From Ruminiclostridium sp. (GTDB taxonomy: Bacteria; Bacillota; Clostridia; Oscillospirales; Ruminococcaceae), in assembly GCA_017465545.1 (NCBI GenBank), contig JAFTVY010000055.1, positions 95,418 through 159,417 on the forward strand: a DNA stretch of 64,000 nt, written 5' to 3'. Of the stretch, positions 51,141 to 61,191 are shown piece after piece; position 1 is the first letter of the stretch; each line of letters begins with the position of its first letter. The position numbers and the translations under genes were made by a program. Under the pieces are notes generated by a model that ran no database searches, was not told the origin of the DNA, and saw nothing but the letters and a program-made list of their open reading frames with translations.

Positions 51141-52709
51141 TTATGACAGCAAAGGCTTTATTGCCTCGATTTCAGCGTTTACCGCACTCTCTACGCTACT
51201 GTCAGGTGAAAAAATAAACTGGTAGCTGTAAAGGATGATACCGCTATAATTATCCGCTGTCCTTGCTTTTTCTATCTGTCTTTTTATAATCTGCTTTTCA
51301 TTTATCCATTCATATTTCCCACTGCCTGCCCAGGTATCTTCGGTTCCTATCTTATAAACTGCAAGACCAGGAATAAGCTTTTTGCCTGTGCCTTTAAGCA
51401 TTTCGTCCCACTGGTCAACAACCTCGGCATAGGGCTGGCCGCTATTATCAAAGCCGTAGTATATCTGGGGTGCCATATAATCAACATAGCCTGCTTCTCT
51501 GCTCCATTTTTCTACGTCTGCATACAATTCGTAGAGATTGTTATGCACGTTTCCCTGAGCGCTGACGCCGAACAAAGCTGTGCTGTTGTGGGATTTTACG
51601 GCATTATACATTTTATACACCATTTTCGTGCAATTGTCAAGTCTGAACTGTGATAAATCGCTGTATCCCGAAGCCGAAAAGGATTTGCTGTCGAACCAGC
51701 TTTCCTTTGTGGGATAGAAATAATCATCGATATGAACCCCGTCCACGTCGTATTTTGAAACTATCTCCGCAACGCCCAGAGCGATAAGATCTGTAACCGC
51801 GTCGTAGGCGGGATTGAGATACCAGTAGCTACTTACCTTACTGATGTAATCTCCGTCATTATTATTGTACCACTTCTTTACAAGATAGCTGTCGTCAATC
51901 TGCGGTGCATCGTTCTCCTGAGAGCATCTGAGCGGATTTACCCATGCATGGAAGGAAATATTTCTCTTATGAGCCTCTTCGATCATAACTTCAAGGGGAT
52001 CAAAGCCCGGATCTTCACCAATATAGCCGGTACAATATTTTGACCAGGGGTAATAATCCGATTTGTATATAGCGTCGCCATACGGCCTCACGTGAACGTA
52101 AACCGTGTTAAGCCCGAGCGATAAAGCGTTATCGTAATATCTGCCTATTCCCTCTGCAAAGGAGCTTTTGCTCTTGCCTGTAAGTATCGGATACAGCTCG
52201 AAATATGAAATCCATACACCCTTTGTTTCCTCGTGATTGAGCGCCTGATAATTATTTACGGGTAAGTCCGTATCATCAGGCACGGGAGCGGGCTTCACCG
52301 TTGTTATAACGGTTGTTGTCTGGGGTGCAGGTGTTGTTACCGTGGTTGTAGTTTCGCTTACCGTTTCTACTGGAGGAAGCGTTACCGTTGTCTGCGGCGG
52401 GACGGTCTGAGGCTGTGTAGCGAAAGAATCCGTTACCTCGCCTGACGCAATCGTAGTACCGCTTGTCTGAACAGAAGAAACAACAGACTGCTCCATTGAA
52501 GCATAAGACGAAGTCTCATCTTTTTTATCGGTTTGTGGGGATAACTGTGTATCAACGGGAACACCCGTTATTTCGTTACCGTTATAGAACGTATATGAGT
52601 TATTATCTGCAGGAGTGCCTTGTATTACAATCGCTCTGCCACAGCCTGCTGAGGCTGTCGCAAGTATAATTGCAAGTAATCCCGCAATTATGTTTTTTAT
52701 TCTTTTCAT
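51141..52709 (-). CDS. Lipoprotein with GHL10 (YngK-like) glycoside hydrolase domain
   Basis: A 522-residue surface protein. The signal sequence ends in a lipobox-like SAGC (Cys about 23), then a Thr/Pro/Ser-rich linker (about 60-155), then a family GHL10/DUF187 domain (about 165-500): KGVWISYFELYP, VYVHVRPYGDAIY, FHAWVNPLR and DGVHIDDYFYP. Such proteins are thought to act on cell wall or other glycans; no substrate is proven. I start at ATG 52709 because the signal sequence begins there, although AAGGA is 14 bases away; upstream codons lack a ribosome site. It heads a unit with the amidase. Confidence 0.85.
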   Translation of the reverse strand: MKRIKNIIAGLLAIILATASAGCGRAIVIQGTPADNNSYTFYNGNEITGVPVDTQLSPQTDKKDETSSYASMEQSVVSSVQTSGTTIASGEVTDSFATQPQTVPPQTTVTLPPVETVSETTTTVTTPAPQTTTVITTVKPAPVPDDTDLPVNNYQALNHEETKGVWISYFELYPILTGKSKSSFAEGIGRYYDNALSLGLNTVYVHVRPYGDAIYKSDYYPWSKYCTGYIGEDPGFDPLEVMIEEAHKRNISFHAWVNPLRCSQENDAPQIDDSYLVKKWYNNNDGDYISKVSSYWYLNPAYDAVTDLIALGVAEIVSKYDVDGVHIDDYFYPTKESWFDSKSFSASGYSDLSQFRLDNCTKMVYKMYNAVKSHNSTALFGVSAQGNVHNNLYELYADVEKWSREAGYVDYMAPQIYYGFDNSGQPYAEVVDQWDEMLKGTGKKLIPGLAVYKIGTEDTWAGSGKYEWINEKQIIKRQIEKARTADNYSGIILYSYQFIFSPDSSVESAVNAEIEAIKPLLS

Positions 52710-52841
52710 AGGGTTTATATTTAATCCTTCTGCATATAAATGCTGACGTGCCGTAGAAAATCCCTCACGTTGCATTATGGGTTATTTTAAGTATATTAGT
52801 CAGTCTATGTGAATATTCTCTTGGTTTATTTTCAGGCGGAA

Positions 52842-52869
52842 ATTATATTTTCCTTATAAATGTAGTCAA
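52842..52869 (-). promoter_or_regulatory. Promoter of the GHL10-amidase unit
   Basis: TTGACT (52869-52864) and TATAAT (52847-52842) on the minus strand are 16 bases apart. The 318-base gap between this gene and acnA holds only this promoter and the divergent aconitase promoter. Confidence 0.75.
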
Positions 52870-52954
52870 GGGATAGTGTGATTTCGTTTCATATCAGGTG
52901 CAAAATATTACACAAAATTGCTATAAAAAATTTGTACATTTTTTCCTCAAAACC

Positions 52955-52972
52955 TTGTTAAATTATTGACTT
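52955..52972 (+). promoter_or_regulatory. Possible Rex operator
   Basis: TTGTTAA-ATTA-TTGACTT resembles the Rex site TTGTTAA-N4-TTAACAA: the left half is perfect, the right matches 4 of 7. It overlaps the aconitase -35, and rex is in the same operon. Confidence 0.4.
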
Positions 52973-52994
52973 TTGAATTAAGATATAGTATAAT
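52966..52994 (+). promoter_or_regulatory. Promoter of the aconitase-icd-rex operon
   Basis: TTGACT (52966-52971) and TATAAT (52989-52994) are 17 bases apart, 33 bases before the ATG, which has a strong AGGAGG site. Confidence 0.85.
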
Positions 52995-53027
52995 TGACTA
53001 TGTATTAAAAAAACAGGAGGCAACCAA

Positions 53028-54983
53028 ATGGAAATGAATAAAACCAAGGGACTTACTCTTACCGAAAAGATCATCAAGAACCACATTGTTGATGGTGAAA
53101 TGATCAAGGGTACAGAAATAGGTCTCAGAATTGACCAGACACTTACACAGGACGCTACAGGAACAATGGCATATCTCGAATTTGAAGCTATGGGTGTTCC
53201 CCGTGTAAAAACCGAAAGAAGCGTAGCTTATATTGATCACAATACACTCCAGTCCGGCTTTGAAAATGCAGACGATCATCGTTTTATCGGCTCTGTAGCA
53301 AAGAAGCACGGCATTTACTTCAGCAGACCCGGTAACGGCATCTGCCATCAGGTACATCTCGAACGATTTGGTGTACCCGGCAAGACTCTTATCGGTTCTG
53401 ACAGCCACACACCCACAGGCGGCGGTATCGGTATGATTGCTATCGGTGCAGGCGGTCTTGACGTTGCGGTAGCAATGGGCGGCGGTGCATACTACATAAC
53501 AATGCCTAAAATCGTAAAGGTAGAGCTTACAGGCAAGCTTAATCCCTGGGTAGCCGCAAAGGACGTAATCCTTGAGGTTCTCAGAAGATTATCCGTTAAG
53601 GGCGGCGTAGGTAAGGTTATCGAATACTGTGGCGAAGGCGTAAAGACCTTATCAGTTCCCGAGCGTGCAACTATCACAAATATGGGTGCAGAGCTTGGCG
53701 CAACAACCTCTATATTCCCCTCTGACGAAATCACAAAGCAGTTCTTAAAGGCTCAGAAGCGTGAAGAAGTATGGGTAGAGCTTTCTGCCGATCCCGATGC
53801 TGAGTATGACGAAGAGCTTACAATAAATCTTTCCGAGCTTGCTCCTCTTGCGGCTTGTCCTCATTCACCCGACAACATAAAGAGTGTAGAAGAAATCGGC
53901 GCTATGAAGATAGATCAGGTATGTATCGGTTCCTGCACAAACAGCTCACTTCTCGATATGATGAAGGTTGCACATATATTAAAAGGCAAGACCGTTCACC
54001 CCGACGTATCCCTCTCAATTGCCCCCGGTTCAAAGCAGGTTCTCAACATGCTTGCTGAAAACGGCGCTCTTGCAATTATGATCGATGCAGGTGCAAGAAT
54101 CCTTGAAAGTGCCTGCGGACCTTGTATCGGTATGGGACAGTCCCCCAACTCCAAGGGTATCTCACTCAGAACCTTCAACCGTAACTTTGAAGGCAGAAGC
54201 GGTACAAAGGATGGTCAGATTTATCTTGTATCTCCTGAACTTGCAGCTGTATCCGCAATTGCAGGCGTACTCACAGATCCCAGAACACTCGGTGAAATGC
54301 CTGATTTCCAGCTTCCCGAGGAATTCATTATAAATGATAACATGATCGCACTTCCCGTTGACGAAAAGGATATGGATAGTGTAGAAATCCTCCGTGGTCC
54401 CAACATCAAGCCCTTCCCCGAAACAGCTCCTCTTCAGGAAACAATCGACTGTGGCTGTTCCTTAAAGGTAGGCGACAACATCACAACCGACCACATTATG
54501 CCTGCAGGTGCAAAGATTCTTCCTCTTCGTTCCAACATTCCTGCGATTTCCAACTACTGCTTTACAGTATGTGACGAACAGTTCCCCGAAAGAGCAAAGT
54601 CCATGGGACAGAGCATTATCGTCGGTGGTGTAAACTACGGTCAGGGTTCATCAAGAGAGCATGCCGCTCTTGCACCTCTTTACCTTGGTGTAAAGGCTGT
54701 TCTTGTAAAGAGCTTTGCAAGAATCCACAGAGCTAACCTCATCAACGCAGGTATCCTTCCCCTTACTTTCGTTAACGAGGCTGATTATGACAGCATTTCC
54801 GAAGGCGATAAGCTTGTTATCGAGGGTGTAAGACAGTCCGTTATCAACGGCGTTACCGAGCTTAAGGTAGTAAACAAGACAAACGGCAAGGAAATCCCCG
54901 TACTCTGCGAGCTTACAGGCAGAACAAAGGATATTATGCTTGCAGGCGGTCTTTTAGACTATACAAGAGAATCTCTCAAGTAA
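53028..54983 (+). CDS. acnA: Aconitate hydratase
   Basis: A 651-residue aconitase interconverting citrate and isocitrate. It is the short monomeric type related to homoaconitase/IPM isomerase. The [4Fe-4S] cysteines are in IGSCTNSS and ACGPCIGMG, and the swivel domain has [18 protein letters not shown] (GSSREHAA). DSHTPTGGG and DHIMPAGA are conserved. Codon use is strongly biased to C-ending and GGT/GGC codons, pointing to high expression. icd follows after 25 bases. Confidence 0.94.
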   Translation: MEMNKTKGLTLTEKIIKNHIVDGEMIKGTEIGLRIDQTLTQDATGTMAYLEFEAMGVPRVKTERSVAYIDHNTLQSGFENADDHRFIGSVAKKHGIYFSRPGNGICHQVHLERFGVPGKTLIGSDSHTPTGGGIGMIAIGAGGLDVAVAMGGGAYYITMPKIVKVELTGKLNPWVAAKDVILEVLRRLSVKGGVGKVIEYCGEGVKTLSVPERATITNMGAELGATTSIFPSDEITKQFLKAQKREEVWVELSADPDAEYDEELTINLSELAPLAACPHSPDNIKSVEEIGAMKIDQVCIGSCTNSSLLDMMKVAHILKGKTVHPDVSLSIAPGSKQVLNMLAENGALAIMIDAGARILESACGPCIGMGQSPNSKGISLRTFNRNFEGRSGTKDGQIYLVSPELAAVSAIAGVLTDPRTLGEMPDFQLPEEFIINDNMIALPVDEKDMDSVEILRGPNIKPFPETAPLQETIDCGCSLKVGDNITTDHIMPAGAKILPLRSNIPAISNYCFTVCDEQFPERAKSMGQSIIVGGVNYGQGSSREHAALAPLYLGVKAVLVKSFARIHRANLINAGILPLTFVNEADYDSISEGDKLVIEGVRQSVINGVTELKVVNKTNGKEIPVLCELTGRTKDIMLAGGLLDYTRESLK

Positions 54984-55008
54984 TGAAAATATAAGGAGAA
55001 ACGAAAAA

Positions 55009-56223
55009 ATGGCTGATAAAATTCAGATGACCACACCCATCGTTGAGATGGACGGCGACGAGATGACCAGAATAATCTGGAAGATGATAAAGGACGTTCT
55101 TATCTGTCCTTACGTTGATTTAAAGTCAGATTATTACGATTTAGGTCTTGTACACAGAAACGAAACAAACGACCAGGTTACAATAGACTCTGCAAACGCC
55201 ACAAAGAAGTACGGCGTTGCAGTAAAGTGCGCTACAATCACACCTAACGCACAGAGAATGACAGAATACGATTTAAAGGAAATGTGGAAGTCACCCAACG
55301 GAACTATCCGTGCAATCCTTGACGGTACGGTATTCAGAGCTCCTATCATTGTAAAGGGTATCACTCCCCTTCTTCCCGGCTGGAAGAAGCCTATAACAAT
55401 TGCCCGTCACGCTTACGGCGACGTTTACAAGAACTCTGAAATGAAGGTTGCCGACGGATGCAAGGCTGAGCTTGTTGTAACAGACAAGGATGGCAACGAA
55501 ACAAGACAGCTCATCCACACCTTTAACGGCTCTGACGGTATCATTCAGGGACTTCACAACATAAACGGAAGTATCGCTTCCTTTGCAAGAGCATGCTTCA
55601 ACTTTGCTCTTGATACAAAGCAGGATTTATGGTTTGCTACAAAGGATACTATTTCCAAGAAGTACGACCACACCTTCAAGGATATTTTCCAGGAAATATT
55701 CGATGCAGAATACAAGGAAAAGTTTGACAATGCAGGTATCGAATACTTCTACACTCTCATCGACGATGCAGTAGCAAGAGTTGTACGTTCTGACGGCGGC
55801 TACATCTGGGCTTGCAAGAACTATGACGGCGACGTTATGTCCGATATGGTAGCTACAGCCTTCGGTAGCCTTGGTATGATGACCTCCGTGCTTGTATCTC
55901 CTGATGGTGTATACGAATACGAAGCCGCCCACGGCACAGTAACACGTCACTACTATAAGCACTTAAAGGGCGAAGAGACTTCAACAAACTCCGTTGCTAC
56001 TATCTTTGCATGGACAGGTGCATTAAAGAAGCGTGGTGAGCTTGACGGCAACGCAGAGCTTTCTGCTTTTGCCGAAAAGCTTGAAAAGGCTACAATAAAG
56101 ACTATCGAAGACGGTGTAATGACCGGTGACCTCTACATCCTTTCAAACCTTGAAAACAAGAGAAAGGTAAATACAGAGGACTTCCTTCTCGAAATCGACA
56201 AGAGACTGAAGGAAATGCTTTAA
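55009..56223 (+). CDS. icd: NADP-dependent isocitrate dehydrogenase, eukaryote-like type
   Basis: A 404-residue IDH of the dimeric type II group shared with eukaryotes: [57 protein letters not shown] and [12 protein letters not shown]. The NADP-type HGTVTRH is intact. It gives 2-oxoglutarate for glutamate and thus arginine synthesis, and NADPH. Codon bias again suggests strong expression. It is followed by rex after 41 bases. Confidence 0.94.
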   Translation: MADKIQMTTPIVEMDGDEMTRIIWKMIKDVLICPYVDLKSDYYDLGLVHRNETNDQVTIDSANATKKYGVAVKCATITPNAQRMTEYDLKEMWKSPNGTIRAILDGTVFRAPIIVKGITPLLPGWKKPITIARHAYGDVYKNSEMKVADGCKAELVVTDKDGNETRQLIHTFNGSDGIIQGLHNINGSIASFARACFNFALDTKQDLWFATKDTISKKYDHTFKDIFQEIFDAEYKEKFDNAGIEYFYTLIDDAVARVVRSDGGYIWACKNYDGDVMSDMVATAFGSLGMMTSVLVSPDGVYEYEAAHGTVTRHYYKHLKGEETSTNSVATIFAWTGALKKRGELDGNAELSAFAEKLEKATIKTIEDGVMTGDLYILSNLENKRKVNTEDFLLEIDKRLKEML

Positions 56224-56264
56224 TCACAAGCTTTACGTATTAAGATTATAAAGGAGGTAATGAT

Positions 56265-56909
56265 ATGCCTAAAAACAGCAATATTTCAAATCCTGTAATC
56301 AGACGCTTACCTCGATACTACAGATTTTTAGGAGAGTTAGCAAAGCAAGGTATCTCCAAGATTTCATCCCGTGAGCTTTCGGAAAAGATGAAGCTTACTG
56401 CATCACAGATAAGACAGGATTTAAACTGTTTCGGTGGATTCGGACAGCAGGGTTACGGCTACAACGTGGCGGAGCTGAGATGTGAAATCGGTAAGATACT
56501 GGGTGTTGATAAAGGCAGGAAAGCAATTCTTATCGGTGCGGGTAACCTCGGTACAGCTCTTGCTATGCATATCAATTTTGAAAAAAGCGGATGTAAGCTT
56601 GTAGGAATATTCGATTCAAATAAAAGCATTGAAAATAACCCCCTTGGAGATCTTACTATAACCGATATTTCAAAGCTGGAGGAGTTCTGCAAAAAGCATA
56701 ATCCCGAAATTGCAGTACTCTGTATTCCGAAGTCAGCCACCAAGGATATAGTTGACAGACTTATAGCTCTCAACATCAGATGCTTCTGGAATTTCTCCCA
56801 CTATGACATCAATATAGATTACGGCAATATTATAGTAGAAAACGTTCACCTCGGTGACAGTCTTCTGACCTTATCCTATGGTGTAAACAATCTGCTTAGT
56901 GAAGAATAA
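56265..56909 (+). CDS. rex: Redox-sensing transcriptional repressor Rex
   Basis: A 214-residue Rex. The winged helix (about 1-80) has IRRLPRYYRFLGELA and LTASQIRQDLNCFGGFGQQGYGY; the Rossmann domain has LIGAGNLGTALAM. Rex leaves DNA when NADH/NAD rises. Placement as the third gene of acnA-icd-rex suggests it tunes this branch to redox state, with a possible operator at 52955-52972. Confidence 0.95.
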   Translation: MPKNSNISNPVIRRLPRYYRFLGELAKQGISKISSRELSEKMKLTASQIRQDLNCFGGFGQQGYGYNVAELRCEIGKILGVDKGRKAILIGAGNLGTALAMHINFEKSGCKLVGIFDSNKSIENNPLGDLTITDISKLEEFCKKHNPEIAVLCIPKSATKDIVDRLIALNIRCFWNFSHYDINIDYGNIIVENVHLGDSLLTLSYGVNNLLSEE

Positions 56910-56916
56910 TGAACTT

Positions 56917-56955
56917 ATCCATCTCCGATAATCCATCGGAGGTGGATTTATTTTT
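56917..56955 (+). terminator. Terminator of acnA-icd-rex
   Basis: ATCCATCTCCGAT and ATCGGAGGTGGAT form a 13-bp stem with one G-U pair and a 5-base loop, followed by a T-rich tract, 7 bases after the rex stop. Confidence 0.88.
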
Positions 56956-56985
56956 ACAACATATTAAATATTTTGCCACAAACTA

Positions 56986-57014
56986 TTGTAATCCGACAGA
57001 AAAAATGGTAAAAT
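56986..57014 (+). promoter_or_regulatory. Promoter of the uvrC gene cluster
   Basis: TTGTAA (56986-56991) and TAAAAT (57009-57014) are 17 bases apart, 33 bases before the uvrC start. Confidence 0.55.
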
Positions 57015-57047
57015 AAAATAGAATATATTATATGCGAGGTAAAAAAT

Positions 57048-58874
57048 TTGAATCAGCGGCTTGGATACCTTCGGGACAAAGCAAATAAGCTTTCATTATC
57101 CCCCGGTGTATATCTGATGAAGGATAAAACGGGAAAGATCATATACGTGGGTAAGGCAAAGGCTCTGAAAAACAGAGTAACTACTTATTTCCACGCAATT
57201 GAAAATCACAACCCCAAAACCAGAAAGCTTGTAGAAAACATCTACGATTTTGATTTTATCGTTACCCCGTCGGAGCTTGACGCTCTTGTGCTTGAATGCA
57301 GTCTTATAAAGCAGAATAATCCGAAATATAATATACTTCTGAAGGATGATAAGGGTTACAACTATATAAAGATAACAAAAGAACCCTTTCCCCGCATCAG
57401 CTATGCCCTTAACTGCAAGGATGAAAATGCAGAATATTTAGGTCCTTATACCAGTGGCTTTACTGCAAAGCAGGCTGTAGAAGAGGCAAACAAGATATTT
57501 ATGCTTCCCGACTGCAGTAAGGTATTTCCGAGAGATTTCAGAAAACAGCGTCCCTGCCTTAACTTCCATATAAAAAGATGTATGGGCGTATGTACGGGCA
57601 AGATAAAAGAAGCTGAGTATCGTTCTATAATCGATTCGGCGATAGAATATATAAAAAATGGCAGTAAGCAGAGTATAGAACAGCTTACCGAAGAAATGAA
57701 CGAGGCGGCAGAAAGACTCGAATTTGAAAAAGCGGCAAAGCTTCGTGACAGAATAAACGCCATTCAGAAAATGAGAAACGGGCAGGAAATAATGTCCGAC
57801 AAGAGCTACGATTTCGATATAGTAGCCCTGGCGCAGAACGTTGAGCTTGCCAGCGTTGCCGTGATAAAATACCGCGACGGCAGGATCACCGACAAGGAAA
57901 ACTTCTATATCGGTGACGAATACGACGCTTCGCAGATGCGCTCTGATTTTCTTGTGGAGTATTATTCAAAAAGAACCGACGAAATACCAAAGCAGATTTA
58001 TATAGATTCAGAAATTGATGACAATGAGCTTTTATGCGAGTATTTCACGTCGATTGCAGGAAAAAAGATTACCATTTCCGTACCAAAACGAGGAGATGGA
58101 TATTCAAAAATACTTCTTGCCAAAGCCAATGCATCGGAATATCTTTCTATGAAGGTAGGAAGAACTGTAAAGGAGCTAAATGCTCTTGAGGATCTGGCTT
58201 CCCTTCTCGGACTTAAAAAAATACCGACCGTTATAGAAAGCTATGATATATCTAACCTTGGCGAAGACAGCAGAGTCGGTGGTATGATAGTTTACCGCAA
58301 CGGCAGACCGTACAAGGCAGGCTATAAGAAATTCGCAATAAAGAACGTTATCGGACAGAACGACTACGCCTGTATGCAGGAGGTCATCGAAAGACGTATA
58401 AAGCGTTATCTTGATGGCGACGAAGCCTTTGCTCCCCTGCCCGACCTGATTTTACTGGACGGTGGCAAGGGACACGTAAACGCAGTACAGCTGGTTTTAG
58501 ACAGACTTAACGTCAGCATTCCGCTGTACGGTCTTGTAAAGGATGATAAGCACCGCACAAGAGCAATTGCGCAAAGCGGAGGAGAAATTCAGGTAAACGC
58601 CAATAAAAAGCTTTTTGCATTACTTACTAACATACAGGACGAGGTGCATCGTTTTTCACTCTCCTTCCAGCAGCAAAAGCACAAGAAGAAAACCTACGAA
58701 CTGGAGCTGACGAAAATCAGAGGTATCGGTGAAGCGAAGGCTCTTGCTCTGATAAAGCATTTTAAGACAAAGCAGGGACTGAAGGATGCGGACGTATCCG
58801 AAATCGCATCAGTAGCAAAGATAAGCACAGAAAAAGCTATCGAAGTAGCAAAATATATAGAAGAGAATTTTTAA
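57048..58874 (+). CDS. uvrC: Excinuclease ABC subunit C
   Basis: A 608-residue UvrC that makes both nicks in nucleotide excision repair. The GIY-YIG domain is PGVYLMKDKTGKIIYVGKA, the Cys-rich region has CIKRCMGVC-like HIKRCMGVCTG, the UvrB-binding UVR motif is AAERLEFEKAAKLRD, the RNase H-like domain has ESYDISNLG and LLDGGKGHV, and a C-terminal (HhH)2 follows (IRGIGEAKALALI). The start is TTG 57048 with GAGG 8 bases upstream. Confidence 0.95.
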   Translation: MNQRLGYLRDKANKLSLSPGVYLMKDKTGKIIYVGKAKALKNRVTTYFHAIENHNPKTRKLVENIYDFDFIVTPSELDALVLECSLIKQNNPKYNILLKDDKGYNYIKITKEPFPRISYALNCKDENAEYLGPYTSGFTAKQAVEEANKIFMLPDCSKVFPRDFRKQRPCLNFHIKRCMGVCTGKIKEAEYRSIIDSAIEYIKNGSKQSIEQLTEEMNEAAERLEFEKAAKLRDRINAIQKMRNGQEIMSDKSYDFDIVALAQNVELASVAVIKYRDGRITDKENFYIGDEYDASQMRSDFLVEYYSKRTDEIPKQIYIDSEIDDNELLCEYFTSIAGKKITISVPKRGDGYSKILLAKANASEYLSMKVGRTVKELNALEDLASLLGLKKIPTVIESYDISNLGEDSRVGGMIVYRNGRPYKAGYKKFAIKNVIGQNDYACMQEVIERRIKRYLDGDEAFAPLPDLILLDGGKGHVNAVQLVLDRLNVSIPLYGLVKDDKHRTRAIAQSGGEIQVNANKKLFALLTNIQDEVHRFSLSFQQQKHKKKTYELELTKIRGIGEAKALALIKHFKTKQGLKDADVSEIASVAKISTEKAIEVAKYIEENF

Positions 58875-58890
58875 AAGAAAGGGATAAACA

Positions 58891-59445
58891 ATGAGAGTTA
58901 TAACAGGAAGTGCCAGAGGAAGAAAGCTGAAAGCTCCCGAAGGCTATGACGTAAGACCTACAAGCGATGGCGTAAAGGAAGCGATATTCAGCGCCATACA
59001 GTTTGAAATAGAAGGCAGAACCGTTCTCGATTTATTTGCAGGCTCAGGTCAGCTGGGTATAGAAGCTATCAGCAGAGGTGCAAAAAAAGCGGTATTCGTT
59101 GACAGCAGTCAGACATCAATAAAGTTAATAAAGGAAAATATCGAGCACGTGGGCTTTGAAAAGCAATCCGAAGTCATCAATATGCCCAATACAGCCTTTT
59201 TAAGAACCACAAAGGAAACCTTTGATATTGCATTACTCGATCCACCCTATGACAGAAAGCTCATACAGAAGTCACTCCCTGCTCTTACAAGCATAATGTC
59301 TGACGAGGGCGTAATCGTGTGCGAACACGAAATAGAATGCAGACTTCCCGAAGAGGTCAACGGCTTTGTGATTGTAAAATCGAAAAAGCACGGCAAAACC
59401 GGTCTTACGATTTACAGAAAGCCTGATCAGGAAAACGAAGAATAA
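58891..59445 (+). CDS. rsmD: 16S rRNA (guanine966-N2)-methyltransferase RsmD
   Basis: A 184-residue SAM methyltransferase: VITGSARGRKLKAPEG, RPTSDGVKEAIF, DLFAGSGQLGIEA and the catalytic LLDPPYD. It methylates G966 of 16S rRNA. It sits 16 bases after uvrC and 21 bases before coaD, the usual rsmD-coaD pair. Confidence 0.94.
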   Translation: MRVITGSARGRKLKAPEGYDVRPTSDGVKEAIFSAIQFEIEGRTVLDLFAGSGQLGIEAISRGAKKAVFVDSSQTSIKLIKENIEHVGFEKQSEVINMPNTAFLRTTKETFDIALLDPPYDRKLIQKSLPALTSIMSDEGVIVCEHEIECRLPEEVNGFVIVKSKKHGKTGLTIYRKPDQENEE

Positions 59446-59466
59446 AACAGAAAGGAAAACAGCAAA

Positions 59467-59955
59467 ATGAAGCTTGCGATTTATCCCGGTAGCTTTGACC
59501 CTGTTACCTACGGACATTTAGAAATTATTTCAAGAGCATCAAAGCTTTTTGACAAGCTGATTGTTCTTGTATCGGTAAATCCCTCAAAGCCTTCCGCCTT
59601 TTCTATAGAGGAAAGAAAAGAGCTTTTAGAAGAGGTAGTAAAAGCAGAAGGACTTGCAAACGTAGAAATAGACAGTCACGAAGGACTGCTTATAGATTAT
59701 TTCAACAGCAGAAATGCGGACGTAATCGTAAAGGGCTTACGTGCCTTATCGGACTTTGAATACGAATTCCAGATGGCTCAGGCAAACAGAAAGCTTTGCT
59801 ATAAGGCGGAGACTATCTTCCTTACAGCGAAAAGCGAAAACACCTATCTGTCATCCAGTATGGTAAAGCAGATAGCGATGTTCGGCGGTGACGTCAGTGA
59901 CTTTGTTCCCGAATGCATACTTGACAGAATAACCCAACGACTCAAAAAAGACTGA
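59467..59955 (+). CDS. coaD: Pantetheine-phosphate adenylyltransferase
   Basis: A 162-residue nucleotidyltransferase making dephospho-CoA, the fourth step of CoA synthesis. The ATP-binding [28 protein letters not shown] and [12 protein letters not shown] are all present, and length is normal. Confidence 0.96.
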   Translation: MKLAIYPGSFDPVTYGHLEIISRASKLFDKLIVLVSVNPSKPSAFSIEERKELLEEVVKAEGLANVEIDSHEGLLIDYFNSRNADVIVKGLRALSDFEYEFQMAQANRKLCYKAETIFLTAKSENTYLSSSMVKQIAMFGGDVSDFVPECILDRITQRLKKD

Positions 59956-59981
59956 AATCAGAAAAGAAAGGACAAAAACTT

Positions 59982-60440
59982 ATGAACAGCATTGAAGAAA
60001 TTTTAGACGCAATGGATGAAGACCTTGATCACGCAACAAAGCTTCCCTTCTCAAAGAGAGGCTTATCAGGAATTGATGCAGATAAATTCAGGGAGTACGT
60101 CAGACAAATAAGACTCAACCTTCCTTCTGAAATCAGACAGGCTCAGCATCTTGTAAGCGACCGCAAGAGCATTATAAACGAAGCTAAGGCAGAGGCTGAG
60201 GTTATTCTCAAAAGAGCAAGAGAAAAGGAACAGGAGCTTATCAACGAAGCATCCATCACAAAGCAGGCTCAGCAGGTAGCAAGTGATATAACAGCAAATG
60301 CAAATGCAAACTCCAAGAAAATGACCAAGGCAACCGACGCATACGTTGACAAGACGTTGTCAAATCTTGAGGAGCTTCTTACGGCAAACATTGTTGAAGT
60401 AAGAAAGATGCTCAACACACTCAGAAACAAAAAGAGCTAA
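59982..60440 (+). CDS. Coiled-coil protein of unknown function (ATPase/DivIVA-like)
   Basis: A 152-residue helical protein. The N-terminal third has SIEEILDAMDEDLDHATKLP and the remainder is a long Ala/Lys/Glu-rich coiled coil (about 55-150). Similar small proteins follow coaD in other Clostridia and are loosely called DivIVA-like or ATPase; no active site is seen. A role in cell envelope organisation is conceivable but unproven. Confidence 0.75.
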   Translation: MNSIEEILDAMDEDLDHATKLPFSKRGLSGIDADKFREYVRQIRLNLPSEIRQAQHLVSDRKSIINEAKAEAEVILKRAREKEQELINEASITKQAQQVASDITANANANSKKMTKATDAYVDKTLSNLEELLTANIVEVRKMLNTLRNKKS

Positions 60441-60455
60441 GCACGGAGGTTAGCT

Positions 60456-61073
60456 TTGAGTTATAAAACGATAAGAAACCGTTGCGAAGCGTCCTTTATA
60501 GAGAAAAAATCTGAGTTTATAGGATACCTATGCCCTGTCACTACCGAGCAGGAGGCTATAGATTTTATAAACGAGATAAGAGCAATGCACCGCAAGGCAA
60601 CCCATAACTGCTATGCGTATATCCTCAGGGACAACAATACCGCAAGGCACAGCGATGACGGTGAGCCCGGTGGCACTGCAGGCATTCCTATTTACGACGT
60701 ACTCAACAAAACGGGCGTTACAGATATTGCCTGCGTTGTAACAAGATATTTCGGCGGTATTATGCTTGGTGCAGGCGGACTTGTAAGAGCCTACTCCAAG
60801 GGAGCTTCCATTGCTCTTGATGCCGCTGATATTATGACTATGGAAATTGCCGATAGTCTGAAAATTACGGCAGACTATAGCTTTTATGGTAATATCACAG
60901 CAATAGCCACAGAATACGAAGCTATAATCAGGAATACCGAATATACAGACAGCGTAAGCGTTTTCCTTGACGTAAAAAGCGAGCTTTCCGAAAAGCTCAG
61001 GAATAAGCTTATAGACAAATGCAACGGAAAAGTAAAGATAGAATTTCTTGATAAGGGATATAAGGAATTTTAA
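60456..61073 (+). CDS. YigZ/IMPACT family protein
   Basis: A 205-residue protein with the UPF0029/IMPACT N-terminal domain (FIEKKSEFIGYLCPV, HNCYAYILRDNNTARHSDDGEPGGTAG in adjoining blocks) and a C-terminal ferredoxin-like domain. Its function in bacteria is unclear; a link to translation regulation or proline peptides has been proposed. The start is TTG with a GGAGG site 5 bases upstream. Confidence 0.88.
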   Translation: MSYKTIRNRCEASFIEKKSEFIGYLCPVTTEQEAIDFINEIRAMHRKATHNCYAYILRDNNTARHSDDGEPGGTAGIPIYDVLNKTGVTDIACVVTRYFGGIMLGAGGLVRAYSKGASIALDAADIMTMEIADSLKITADYSFYGNITAIATEYEAIIRNTEYTDSVSVFLDVKSELSEKLRNKLIDKCNGKVKIEFLDKGYKEF

Positions 61074-61117
61074 AAAAGGATTTTTTTCATAGCTACAAGT
61101 ATATATGTACAGAAGAT

Positions 61118-61156
61118 TCGCAAGTGATTGTTTTACAGCTAAATTTTCACTTGCGA
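61118..61156 (+). repeat. 10-bp perfect inverted repeat upstream of dgt
   Basis: TCGCAAGTGA (61118-61127) and TCACTTGCGA (61147-61156) flank 19 bases, and a T-run follows at about 61161. It may be a terminator for yigZ with a long loop, or a protein-binding site before dgt. Confidence 0.6.
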
Positions 61157-61191
61157 TAACTGTTTTTAAAAAGCAAAAAGGAGTGGTTCAG

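Noticed and set aside
61105-61191. Longer dgt start at 61105
   Set aside because: It would code through the inverted repeat, lacks a ribosome site, and adds 29 residues not expected in the family.
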